Shown: in pieces, positions 22,498 to 33,674 of the stretch
Layout: every line of letters starts with the position of its first letter
How positions within the stretch are numbered: position 1 is the stretch's first letter
Assembly (NCBI RefSeq): GCF_030272615.1
Contig: NC_081413.1
Span: 560,021,945-560,085,944, forward strand
Direction: 5' to 3'
Source: Cryptomeria japonica
Taxonomy: Eukaryota; Streptophyta; Pinopsida; Cupressales; Cupressaceae
DNA length: 64,000 nucleotides
Notes under the pieces: model-generated
Database searches by the model: none
Seen by the model: only the letters and a program-made list of their open reading frames with translations
What the model was told of the DNA's origin: nothing
Translations under genes and position numbers: made by a program

Positions 22498-22875
22498 ACT
22501 CGCCATTCAAGCATTGCTGGCACATACACACAAATTTAAGTTTTATAAATGAAAAATAAAAATTACATTAAAATTGATAAAAGTATATAAAGTGGAAAGC
22601 TTAAACAGCCAGCACATTATTCAAGCATTGCCGGCACACAGACAGACTAATATTCATTGAAATGAAAAGCTTTGATTTGATGAAACAAGTAAAGTACATA
22701 CAGCATAAACTTAAACAGCTTATATCTGGAATACTTAAAACTTTCATATTACAAAAGCCTAGTACATAAAGCCTAAAACTTAAAACGGCTGACATGTTAT
22801 TTAATATCTGGAACATTTGAAGTCTCAAATTACAAACAACATGCCTGGAGTACACACAGCATAAAGTTTAAACAG
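22498..22875. repeat. Degenerate tandem repeats
   Basis: TTCAAGCATTG(C/C)(T/C)GGCACA recurs at about 22507 and 22620. Segments of CATAAA-CTTAAAAC(A/G)GC-ATCTGGAA type recur around 22703, 22766 and 22860, giving an irregular repeat of roughly 80-110 bp. There is no coding potential. In minus orientation it lies downstream of the CCD1-like exon, within its presumed intron. Confidence 0.5.
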
Positions 22876-23030
22876 TCTCCATACTATTATTATGGAGAGC
22901 TTCTGGCAAAAGGTTTTGCATTTCAGGTGACAATCCATACTCCATAGTCAAAAATTAACATCACTAAAATAAAATTTTCAAATTTCAAATGACAAACACC
23001 TGGCCAGCTGTCTACTTTTGGGCTACTTAC

Positions 23031-23240
23031 AGGAAGATGTCCCACGAAAGTCAAGTTTGGATTGGGGTCGGTCTCCTCCACGGGGGCGAAATTTCCCAGG
23101 AGATAATGTAGTGGCTTTTTGGAATGCCCATACAAACTCTTCACCACTATTTTCTCCACAATCTCGATCAGCCATGAGACAAGCCCGCCACTGGGGCGAG
23201 GATTCACAGCCTTGCAATCCTCTTCTCCCACAGTCCCCAT
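23031..23240 (-). CDS. CCD1: First exon of a CCD1-like carotenoid cleavage dioxygenase (partial)
   Basis: Exactly 70 codons from an ATG at 23238-23240, ending at a canonical 5' splice site (CTTCCT then GTAAGT, rc of 23025-23030). The peptide has the family's N-terminal pattern: a PRPSGGL box, a hydrophobic helix (WLIEIVEKIVVK), PLHYLLGNFAPVEET and a terminal VGHLP. In plant CCD1 the next exon starts with the segment leading to the GPNPKF motif. CCD1 enzymes are cytosolic non-haem iron dioxygenases that cleave the 9,10 double bonds of carotenoids and apocarotenoids to ionones; the iron-binding histidines lie in later exons, not seen here. No further exon was found in the remaining 23 kb downstream on this strand. 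It could be a live gene with a very long intron or an orphan fragment. Confidence 0.75.
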
Positions 23241-23277
23241 GTCAAACCAAAATACTAAACCCTCTCCTTATCTGCAT

Positions 23278-23285
23278 TATAAATA
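23278..23285 (-). promoter_or_regulatory. Possible TATA box of the CCD1-like exon
   Basis: On the minus strand GGCTATTTATAATGC lies about 40 bp before the ATG. If it is used, the 5' leader would be very short, about 10 bases, so an upstream start is equally possible. Confidence 0.35.
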
Positions 23286-25565
23286 GCCCAAAAATCATCG
23301 TTCCTGATCATTCTAATGGGACAGGGACCCATTCACATTGGAAAGGTCGATGGATTTTTTTATCACGCACTTTCATTCGATACGACAAAGATAATAATGA
23401 TTTACGAGATCTTTTTAGCCCTGCTTGAGACGTGCTCACACTTATTAAACTTCTATTTATTCCGCTGTAATGAATACAATCTACATTGATGCCATATTTG
23501 GATTCTAGCTTTTGTACCCCCAATAATGTCTGACGCGTGTTTGTCGGTACCATTAATTAAAACGGGATGATAATTATCTGCATAATTTTCAGTGATAGGG
23601 TTTACTGTCGAGGATTTTATCGAATGATCATTGACCAGCAACTGTATTTAAGGATTTAATGAGCAGTGATTATGAATGAATTACTTCCACTAGGTTAAAA
23701 TAATTCATTTCTGTCAATATTTGTCTTCTTTATGTCGATCATTTTGGTATCCTGAGCACCTCAATTTCTCAAGAATCTCCAGGCTGCACAAAATGTGAGA
23801 ATTGAAAGAAAAAAATATTTTGGTTTTTTTTTTTAAAAATTACATCTAAAAAGATTTGTCGTAAAATTTTTAGTGTGTACAAAATTAGGCTATATCTAAA
23901 AAGATTTCTTTTAAAAGTATGTTTTTCTGAAGTAAATTTATAATTTTGTTTGTCTTTATATATTATTGTTGATAAGAAAATTAAAAAAATAGATGTATTA
24001 TTATAAAAAATAATTGTTATGATTTTATGTTTTAGGTTGTATTTGTATTGTAGTGAATGCATTTGAGTGAACAAGTGAAACATGTAATTAAAAAGTATAG
24101 TTGTAAAAAAAATAATAATAATTAATTGATTTTGATGTAAGGTTGTGTCTATTTAGAAAGTTTGAACCACCTTTTTACAAAGTATTGTTAATACACTTTA
24201 CATATGGCAAGCATTAAGAAGTTGTTTTATATTGTATAGAATAGAGTCAAGGTGATTTTCATATCAAATATATTGTTATAATTATAATGTAGAAGAAAAT
24301 ATATCTTTTAACATAGTAATATGATAAGATTATAGTGGTTGCATATATGACTAGAATTGATAAATTTGGTGATGATGTAAAAGTAGAAGACAATTGATGT
24401 TTACACAATAGGAATGGTCATGTTTATAAATTGATCATTTTTTAAAAGTAATATTTTATATATCTTGTCATGAATATCTAAAATTAGTAAGTCATGTAGC
24501 AATATGTTTTGTATTGTAGGATTGCTAAAGAAAATAAAATTGTGTGTAATCAAATGAGTGCTTGTACAACTACCATATAAAATATAGAATTTAACTATGT
24601 ATTTCATTTTTTATAATTGTTATATTTGTTAATGTTGATGAAGTTGTTATATCTTGAGTATATGTAATCTTTTTTTCAATTTAGGAGAAGACAAGGATCA
24701 AATAGATAGAATTATCATAAATTGAGACATGTGTAAACAAAATGATCTCATAATAGTCAAAAGAGATAAGGAGTAGCAAGAAACTCACTATAAATGTTAA
24801 CTTTGTTTCTCTATTATAGTTTGCAAATACGAAGCAATGACATGTATTAAATCATAGTTATGTAAACTATCTTTTATTTATACTTCCAAGCTACGATTAT
24901 TGAACAATAAAATTGAAATAGACAAAGAGGCAATATAGTACAATGTAACTAAGGTTTTTCAAGTGACCATATCAATTATTTATGGAGGGGTTTCCTACAA
25001 AAGATCCTTAAGAAGTGCCTAGGTTGTTGATAGAAGAATTGAAGTACTATTTGTCAACTAGAAATTTATTAATGACGAGTGTGTCATCCATGCGACATTT
25101 CTCCAATGCATTTGTTGTTGCTAATTCAAGTACATATATTGATAATTTGAGTCTATCAAGTTCTATATGTTGGTATATTACACAAATTACGTTTAGTGTT
25201 ACTAGTACTACATGTGGGAATAGTAGTACTAGCCCTATATTCAAGGATATTAGCATAGTCATTGCCAATGCTTTTGTTGTTGTTGGGGTTGGATGGAGGA
25301 ATGAACTTCTTGATTATCTAATCCAATAAACCTAAATCTATATAGGAACTCTTTTCAGTTATATTTTCAATGTTAAATTTGAATAGTTTTGATGGCAATG
25401 GTGCTACAAATCTCATATGAGGGTGTAATAGTAAGCTCTTCCAATAAATAAACAAGACAATGGTTTTCAACTTGGTTTGGGAAAGTGAAGTGATGATAAG
25501 GATTTTATTAAGAATATTGGTGGTGGAAAAAGAAGAATAAATAATAGATCTCAAGGATGGATAGC
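23286..25565. other. AT-rich intergenic DNA
   Basis: Very AT-rich, especially 23780-24960. Opposing short frames at 25015-25629 look like chance frames. No repeat boundaries were recognised. The stretch just before 25566 is the pre-insertion flank of the retroposon, since its last bases recur at 26942. Confidence 0.5.
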
Positions 25566-25583
25566 AACATGGAAATGAGCATG

Positions 25584-26941
25584 ATATTTGACTGTGGATG
25601 GTAGATTTACAAAAACTTATAACTATCATTTCGCTATCCTAAACCATTTCCGTCATGGGGCCAAAATATCCTTACCCTTCTATTTAGCTTCCTCTCTAAA
25701 CGAGAGCCTTGTCAACTATGCTAAAAAGCCTAGCTCCTATCCTTTAGCTCACCAGGGACTCATTCTGCTTATATATGAACATATTAAGGATAAGGCTAGG
25801 GCAACCAAGGATGATCCTTTGATCATCAACACTCATATATCTGAGAAATGCAAAGACTCTGATTCGAATGGGGATCAGCCCAACACCCATACCCATAAAT
25901 AAAGGAAAGTTGAAACAGAGCATGAAGAAAAGGGGGTGCATTGTGATGAAGATGAGGGAAAGGATAAGGACACTGATACTGAAATGGAGCCAAACAAGGA
26001 TGAGAACTATGGTGAAGGGGAGGAAGGGGGTAATTCTGAGAACCCTCACTCTAACCCTAAGGGTGCAAAAAGCAAGAATGAGGCTCTGAATCCTAAGGAG
26101 GGTGACAACCCTAATGCTGAGGAGACTGAACAGAGCAAGGACTTTGCGGATACCATCCTAGACATCGCCCGCAACTGCACCCTTGAATTCTTCAATTTTC
26201 AGAAATGGGTTGTTGAAAACATCACCAGCATGCACGGTAAGCAAAGGGAGCTGGAAGATAAGATCAATAAGCTAATTAAGATGTCTAACTCTGGGAAACA
26301 GAACGAGGATACGGAAAACAATGAAGTGGATTAGGAAATGGAGATGGAGGACTGGCTGGAGAAAGATCTGATAAAAGGCGACCTGAAACATTTGGAGGAT
26401 GTTATTAAAACTATGAAAGAATAGGTGGAGGAGGACAAAGACAACGTCAACACCTGGATTGCCCATAATGAGAAAGCATTGAAAAGCCTTATGAATCACA
26501 GCCTCCAAGTCCTTAAAGTTTCTTCCCAGAATATGAACGCGCTAGTGGATCATCTGGAAAAGAAAAACCAGGAGAAGAACCTGGTAATTATAGAAGATGC
26601 TCCAACTTCCAGCCCAACCCACCAGAACACTAGGCGCAGAACTAGGCAGACTACTGCTGAGAAGGACACGAAAATGAAAGAGAGTCAGATTGGAAAGGAA
26701 AACAACGACCTGAGGGAAGTGGCCAAGGCAATGATGCTTTTGGTGCAGAATTTTGAGGAAACTATGAAGAGTTTTTAATTTTCTTGTAATGCTGGGCTTG
26801 GGGTCAATTTCTTGTTGTCCTTTTCTCTGCTGCTGGTTTTTTTGCTGGTCTTTTGCAGCTATCTTGTTTGTTTCCTTCTTGAATATCTTTCGAATGTAAT
26901 TGGGTTTCGAGTCCCTTAAAACCTGTTTTTACTTAATCAAA
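25584..26941 (+). mobile_element. Retroposon with 18-bp target duplication
   Basis: The 18-mer AACATGGAAATGAGCATG is perfect at 25566-25583 and 26942-26959. The intervening 1,358 bp carries a decayed coding frame, a T-rich 3' untranslated tail and a short A-rich end (CTTAATCAAAA). A long perfect duplication without TG...CA ends or LTRs indicates target-primed (LINE-machinery) integration. No RT or endonuclease is encoded, so this is either a gag-like-only non-autonomous LINE derivative or a retroposed transcript. Confidence 0.75.
25585..26778 (+). pseudogene. Gag-like/coiled-coil protein of the retroposon
   Basis: One frame runs from 25585 to the stop at 26776, broken by in-frame TAA at 25900, TAG at 26332 and TAG at 26422, all compatible with Gln codons hit by C-to-T changes. 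The N-terminal part (HFAILNHFRHGAKISLPFYL, then HQGLILLIYEHIKDK) resembles a conserved domain of hypothetical plant retroelement proteins. An acidic Asp/Glu/Asn/Lys-rich middle follows (about 25940-26140). The rest is predicted helical coiled coil (LEDKINKLIK, LEDVIKTMKE, VDHLEKKNQEK) with a basic stretch RRRTRQTTAEK. No zinc knuckle, protease or RT was seen. There is no true ATG at the start, so the N-terminus may be truncated by 5' truncation of the insertion. Confidence 0.65.
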
Positions 26942-26959
26942 AACATGGAAATGAGCATG

Positions 26960-27547
26960 GAAGGATGAAGTCATCAATAGTAGTTTTTTATGATGAATTT
27001 TAAGATTATACAATTTAGGTACAAATGGAGGAGAGATTTTAAGGTTGGTGTTGAGCACTACCAGATGCAAAGAGGGGGGGAGGAAAAGCAACATACACTA
27101 AAACTTAATCAGATTCAACCTTTTACTTAACATTCAATTCATTTACCATATGCATGAAAGTAAATTGTTGAAACCACAAATGAAACCATGCATGAACACC
27201 AAGATTTTTACGCAAAAAACCCAATTTGGAAAAAACCACGATGAGAACTATCTTGCTATATGATAATCAAGTTACAATGTTTAGGTCAGCGACCAAGGAG
27301 CTCATTGCTCCTGAAATGACTTGGAAGACTAAAGCTCACAACCTTAGGGCAAGATACAATAGGGACTTGCAAACACTAAAGATCACTTCTTTGGGGCAAG
27401 ATAAAAAAACTTATAATAGAGTAACATCAATAAGATTAAACTACAAAGAAATACATCTAGTGAAATGTTGATCACAATTTACTATACAAAACACATCAGA
27501 AATTATCTTCATTACTGCTCTAGTATACCTTTGAACCTTTATATTGT
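26960..27547. other. Probable old LTR remnant, split by the next element
   Basis: Contains AGAGGGGGGGAGGAAAAGC near 27070 and TTTTTACGCAAAAAACCCAATTTGG near 27210 followed by AAAAAACCACGATGAG, an arrangement that recurs at 50320-50530 and is common in plant retroelement LTR ends. It probably joined 43872-44594 before the insertion at 27548. Short frames such as 27226-27471 look like chance. Confidence 0.4.
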
Positions 27548-28731
27548 TGTAGTGTCGTAAATTGTCACAATCCAATTTGCACCTCATGTTTGTGCTCCCA
27601 CTTTAGTGTGTCCTATCACCATCCTCTCTTTAGGTTCGTTCAGGCCCCATTATGCAACTTTGATGTCATGTACACCCATTGGTGGGTCCTATTGTGGGAT
27701 ACCATCCCCCTAGCTCCTTATTCTGGTCCTATTTCTAGAAGGTCCAAGGCACCCCAAAACACCCTAGTCCCTCTTGAGTGGGCCCGAATTTGAAATGGGG
27801 TAGGTGTTATATCTCCCCAATATAATTTGATTCTTGGGGCTACACATGATTGTTGGAGGGCAGCCTAATCGGTAAATTACCTAGGGAACCTTATATAAAG
27901 ACATCATATCAATTCATTTTGATATCCATGAGCTACCTAAAGTATTTGTGCATTTGTGAAGCATTCATCATCAAACATTTTTAGACATTCAAGGTTGTAT
28001 ATTCATCCTTCAAGCATTGTGGAACAAAGTTACATCAATCTTCATGTAAGCGTGTGTGTGTGATTAGGTTTTTTCATGTTCATGTGTTTTTCATGCCATT
28101 ACATTCAACATTTGTGATTACATTCAAAGAGAATTGCATCATCATCAACAATTGCAGATCTAAGGTATACCTCCTTAACAATTATTTTGGTATTTGCACT
28201 ATTTCATTCATGGTTAATTCCAAAATTGGGGTTTAACCTAAGGCAAACCCCTATCCCCAACATCTTCCCCTTTCTTTCTGTGTGCAGGAAATAGGTGTTG
28301 AGTTGTACTCAAGAAATCTGGAAGAGTCAATAGTGACGAACAATTCAACTTTCGACGGTGGAAAATTTGGAGGACCAGGGTGGATCTATGAGCACCTAGT
28401 CCCAAAAAATCAGTTGAACTTCTAAAGATAGGTTATAAACATCTTGTTTTGCTCATATCTTAGTTGGTGGCTCTATGGGACATCTATAGCTTACTATTCA
28501 TGTCATATTACTTCAATAATCCCTCATTTTACCCTAATTTTATAATTACATTGCAATTCAATTAAGAAAGAGGATAAACAATCTCCAACCAATTGAATTC
28601 AATCATAATTTGAGTCTCTTTCCCATTGAGATTGGGCCTAAATATATCGGGTTCAACCCTCTTTCATTTTTTTTTGCTATTTAGTGGATTTGCTTAATGA
28701 AACCCTAATTTCTAATTTTCCAACCATTACA
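27548..28731 (+). repeat. 5' LTR of the gag-only element
   Basis: 1,184 bp. It matches 31546-31954 and then 43054-43866 at clear but diverged similarity, for example CACCCATTGGTGGGTCCTA at 27673 and 31673. The break falls exactly where the array is inserted in the 3' copy. Confidence 0.88.
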
Positions 28732-28734
28732 TTT

Positions 28735-28748
28735 TGGTGAACCCGACT
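28735..28748 (+). promoter_or_regulatory. Primer binding site of the gag-only element
   Basis: TGGTGAACCCGACT lies three bases after the LTR end. It is not the initiator-Met type used by the neighbouring elements; the priming tRNA was not identified. Confidence 0.5.
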
Positions 28749-29189
28749 CCTTGCATGCTTATTTATGATTTGTGGTCTCAAATTCGATTGTTAGGCATTT
28801 GAATTTTTTTTTTCATAGATCACAATTACTTAAAATTTAGTGGTTAATTTCATAAAACCCTTAATTTGTTTTGCTAATTTTGGCTTTTGAGTTGCATTAT
28901 TTTCACTTATATTTTTGGATTTGATTTTAGGCACTCATAATGGAAATTACTAAATTTGATTTGTTTGTTATTTCACATATGATTACATTTATTTTTAGTT
29001 ACATTTATCATAATCATTTATTGGATAATGGCTTCTTTCATTTTACATTACATATTTTCATTCATAGTACTTTTGCATATTGCATTTTTAGGGTTTCAAA
29101 GATATTTTCTACTTGCAAATGATATCTCAAAGCTTTTATCCATATTATGTGTTGTTTTATGATGAAATTTTTAACAACGTGTATTATGT

Positions 29190-30377
29190 GTAGATCACAT
29201 AAAGGCTTTTGTAGACAATGATAATCCTAAAGATGACATCAACAAAGCTAACAATTGTACCTCTCCTAGGATATCTAATGTGAATGAGGAAAAATTAAAT
29301 ACTCTTATCAATGATCTCTCTAATGGAGAGAAAGAATTTAAGAGAAACATGACACCATCCTCTTCTCATAGGTATGCTCTAGCGCAAGGGGGACAAGAAC
29401 AAAATGTTGGTTTATCAATCTCATTAGATCCTCCTTATTCTCCTAGAGCTTATCTTAGTCATCAAAATATTTATAGGGAAGATGATATTATGCATTTTAT
29501 TCATGACCTATATCCTCATATAACATTAAGAAAATATGAAACCCTAGATGATAAGGATCTTCCCTCCCGACATATCAATGATATGAATAATGATGATAGA
29601 AAGGAGAGATTCCCTACAAAGGATATTCCTTCTTCATATAATTCTCCCTTTTATCCTTCCATGTGTCCTTATACTACAAATTTTAAAGAGATTCATGACA
29701 ATGGTCCTTCTTCTTCACAATTAAAAAGCTCTTATAGGAGTGGTTATAACATAATCTCAAAAACAAGGTTATAGTGGGCAAGCACTTGGAAAATATGAAC
29801 AAGGAATCAAAGTCCCTATAAACCCTCCTTCCCAAGCTAGTATCAAAGGTCTAGGACATCCTCACCATTCACCTATGAATGATCTTTTTAAAATTCAAAG
29901 ATTTAGGGAGTATCTTGCATCTAAAGGTGTTTCTTCCTCAAATAATCCTTTTTTCTCATATCATCAAACCCATGATCACCATGAAAATGATTATTTTGGT
30001 TATCAAAAGGGAATAAAAGAACTCATTCAATAATGATACTATCAAAATCATAGAAGATAATCCTTCTCCCTCTAGCGACCCTTGTCCTACATCTCAAGAA
30101 ACAAGACCTACTTCTATTTATTATCAAGACAAATTAGCTACTAGAATCATTTGGAGATTGAAGTATGATAAGAATGTTGTTTTTCCCTTAATTAGACTTA
30201 ATTTCAATTATAATAATAAATAAGATGATAACTATTGTCTTTTTTATTGTAGTTATTCTCATTCTCTTGGAAATTGTAAAGCCTTCAAAGCATTTGTTCA
30301 AGATCAATATGATAGAGATCACATAGCTCTTACAATTCATCTTTCACTTTTTCTTGGTGAAGAGGTAGTGACTTAGC
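29190..30377 (+). pseudogene. gag: Gag-like protein with G-patch motif, broken
   Basis: The frame is open from about 29190 to a stop at 29772 (SLDPPYSPRAYLSHQN and DDIMHFIHDLYPHI are recognisable segments). A one-base shift then continues it with GYSGQALGKYEQGIKVPINP, a G-patch-like motif followed by GLGHP, as found in the Gag/protease junction of several plant gypsy families. Another shift leads to DKLATRIIWRLK and a CCHC-like CLFYCSYSHSLGNCKAF near 30235-30290, ending near 30377. The gene would package its own RNA; particle maturation and reverse transcription would need another element's proteins. Confidence 0.65.
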
Positions 30378-31545
30378 ATTCCATTCACCCTACCATGTTT
30401 CTCCTCACCCTATGGAACTAGTAGTTAACTTAATTGGGGGCTCTTTGTCATGAGTGGTGATGCTTTTTCAATAGCAATCATCTTGGGGCAGCAACATATA
30501 TTTTCCTTGTTTCCTCACTTGGGGGGAAAGGGCAATATAATTTCAATTCTCTCTTCTTTTTGAAGATTACTTTTTCTTTAGAGTTGTATTTTGCATATCT
30601 TGATGTCTTTTCTTGCATTGAATATTCCTTCATGCAAGTACATGTGTGTTTCTTGTTTAGGACCTATCTTTGCTTGAAGTAGTGCATTTTAATATGTATA
30701 ACTCTCTCCTTAGAGGTTGTGTGAATCCTTCTCATTGTCTCCACACTTGGGGGGCATTGATCTTTCGCTTATCCTTTATAAGGATCCACTTTTCCTTTAT
30801 TGAGTGGTGTTTTCTTATGATATGATATCATTCCTTATGTGAAGTTGCTTATTTTCTTAAGGATTCTCTCTTATGCAAGAGGTGTGTATCCTTAACTACA
30901 ACCTCTTCTACACTTGGTAATGTGTATCTACTATAAACAAAATCCTCACTTAGGGTCAAAAGTGTGTCACCCTTCATCAAGAATCACTTTTACCTAGTAA
31001 AGGGAGGAAGGTATGTATTCTTGTTCTCCTTCCTCTCTTTTGGTCGATGATGTTATTTTTGTTCAAGAAACTCCTCTTGGAGGTAGGTGTCTTTTGAGAG
31101 AAGATCTCTTCTCCTCCAAAGAATCCCTTTACACTTGTTGCAAGATATCTCTTTCTCAACTATATTTTCCTTCCTTGTAAGAGTAATGCCTCTTTATCTT
31201 GGATTTATGAACATTGTTTCCTAAAAGGATATATCAATGGTGTTGAAGGTTTGTATCCTTATTTCTAGCTTCCTTAAGACATAAAAATAGGACTATATTG
31301 ACATCTTAAGGGGGGCACATTGCATATCACCCTCTTTGTACTATATTTTGCATGTCTTATATGGGGTGTTCATTCTCAAAACAAAACACAACAAAGTCTT
31401 TGAAGAGGGTGGAAAATCTAAAGCCTAGTGGTTAGTGTATAAATCAAATAAAACACAAAATAATCCATTCAAATACTCGCTAAAAAGTAGAAAGATTGAG
31501 CGAGTATTTGTATAGGCTCATACTCCCAATAAAGTGGGGGCTAAA
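30378..31545 (+). other. 3' non-coding region and polypurine tract of the gag-only element
   Basis: No coding potential. It holds repeated CACTTGGGGGG blocks (about 30521 and 30754) and a perfect 9-bp hairpin ATACTCGCT/AGCGAGTAT (about 31474 and 31497). The purine tract AAAGTGGGGGCTAAA (31531-31545) lies right at the 3' LTR. The last ~30 bases are nearly identical to the corresponding place in the large minus-strand element at 54371-54400. Confidence 0.7.
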
Positions 31546-31954
31546 TGTAGCATCGTAAACTGTCATTGATCCAATTTGCACCCCATGTTAGTGCTCTAAC
31601 TTTAGTGTTTCCTATCAGCATGCTCTCTTTAGGTTCGTTCAAGCCCCATTATCTAACTTTGATATCATGTACACCCATTGGTGGGTCCTATTGTGGGATA
31701 CCCCCCCCCTGAATACTTATTTTGGTCCTATTTGTAGAAGGACCAAGGCATGGAATGCCCTAGTCTGGACTAAGGCACCCTAAAATGCCTTGGTCCCTCT
31801 CAAATGGGCCCCAATTTGAAATGGGGTAGGTATTTATATCTCCCTGATAGCATTTGATTTTTGGGGCTACACATGACCATTGGAGGTAAGCCTAATTGGT
31901 AAATTACCTAGGGAACCCTGTATAAAGACATTCTATCAATTAATTTTGATATCC

Positions 31955-33153
31955 TGATGCAGAGCATCATGAAAATCCATAAAACCTTCATTCAAGGGTA
32001 AACTTTAAACTTGAATCAAGAGACATATAAAAAGATAAATCACTCTTCTCAACTTCAAAACAATTTCAAAGGTTATATTACATCCTTAAAACCATTCATT
32101 CAATATTTCATATCATAACATTCACCATAACATGAGAGAACAAATTCTTTATTGCCATGGAATACCCTAGTCTAGGGTTTCATCCCTTAACAACTGTTTT
32201 CACCAAAATAATCACAAAATATTCAATTCTTAACCAAATAAAGTAAGACCAAAAGCACTGGAAAGAAGATTCAGATTCCTTTCCAACACATATATCCTTT
32301 CTTCAATATTATCCCTCATGTGACCACACCAAATGCTACAACTGGGTTGTTGCTGCCTTCACCAATCTGCCTTTCACGGTGAACTGTAACAAATAGTCAT
32401 CCATAACTTTTGTATATCTCTAATAAAGAAAATCTCTTCGGTCATAATTTATATTACTGAGTTACACAAGTTATCTTAAAATTTTAGCCAGATCCAGTAG
32501 TTTAATCAAAAGTTATGATCATTTTTCCAAAATTGGGTAACCCTTGGCAGGGTTTTGACAATCATTGAAAAAACAAACATATCTTGCCAAATACTCCACA
32601 AAAATGCACAAGAAAGGATTCATCTGAAAGATATTTCATCAATATATCATTAAATAACATCTACATTAAAAATTACATCAAATGTGATCCTCCATGGATC
32701 TATGACAACCATAGATTCCTTAAAACCTCATGACAGTTTGAGGGTTTGATGGATAATCTTTGTCAAATCCCCTCCAAACTGATCTCCCTTCTTGATTTCG
32801 ACCAAACATGGTTTTATAAACCATTTCAAACTCCTTTCTAACTAATCCAACCACCTCATAACCAATGGATTTCATTTTTTACACTTTTGTTGCACTTTTT
32901 GGCAATATTGCAACTTTGCAATTTTTACAATTTTTGACATAAATGACTCGAACTCTTACATGGACACTTTTAAAACTTCAATATGGACCAAATATGATAT
33001 CTTTGGACAAAATGGCTCATTTAGCCTTACATATTATGATTCAATTGACTCAAATAACCTTAATATATTATGAATGACTCAAATACAATACAGTGTTCAT
33101 ATTATGACTTTTGACCTCCTGCTATGCTTGTGTGCTTAGGTGCCTTTGCACCA
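31955..33153 (-). repeat. Array LTR 1
   Basis: 1,199 bp. Starts with the palindrome TGATGCAGAGCATCA and ends GGTGCCTTTGCACCA. Its left half shares variants with LTR 4 (TCTAATAAAGAAAATCTCTT) and its right end shares variants with LTR 3 (CAATACAGTGTTCAT). Confidence 0.93.
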
Positions 33154-33674
33154 TACTCCCAACCTTGAAAAGTTTCCAAGTCCCTTGGAAACGTGGGTAC
33201 AATGACCTGCAAGAAAAATTTTGAGTGAAAATTTTCACCTTTGTCTTCATCTTTATCTCTTTATGCCTCTTTATGCTGTTGCTTCCTTCTCAAACAATCT
33301 CTTTGTGACTCCTACCAATATAGTTTGTAGTGGCTGCCATCCAAGTGCTTTTACCAGCTATAAGTCCACCTCTCCATGCTGCATCACCTCACCAACAACC
33401 TCTATGCCTCACCTAGGAGTTCTCCTCTTTTCCTCTCTCCCTAGTCTTTTGGCAACAAACTGAACCTCCTTCTTAGGCCCCTTGGACCATCTCCTATGGC
33501 CCCATGACAGACCTTCATGTCTGCCTTCTTGCAACTAGATGGACGAGCACCTTGCAACCAAAAACTCATCAGCAAAAACCAAATAACAAATCCTTCATGG
33601 CTAGGTCCTGGTGTGGATTTCCTCCTTCGGCGCTCTACCCACACACTAAGGCTCTTCTAGCTCTGATACCAATT
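33154..33674 (-). repeat. Array internal domain 1
   Basis: 521 bp with PBS GGTATCAGAGC next to LTR 2 (minus orientation) and a purine tract next to LTR 1. A 67-codon minus frame and an 80-codon plus frame are both open, but neither starts convincingly nor matches a retroelement protein, so this is probably leader RNA with packaging signals. Confidence 0.85.

Noticed and set aside
23308-23641. Minus-strand ORFs upstream of the CCD1-like exon as part of the same protein
   Set aside because: They are in the expected promoter region, show no CCD similarity, and the exon has its own well-placed ATG.
25015-25629. Opposed ~104-codon ORFs beside the retroposon
   Set aside because: Both strands are open at similar length in AT-rich DNA and the residues show no domain pattern.
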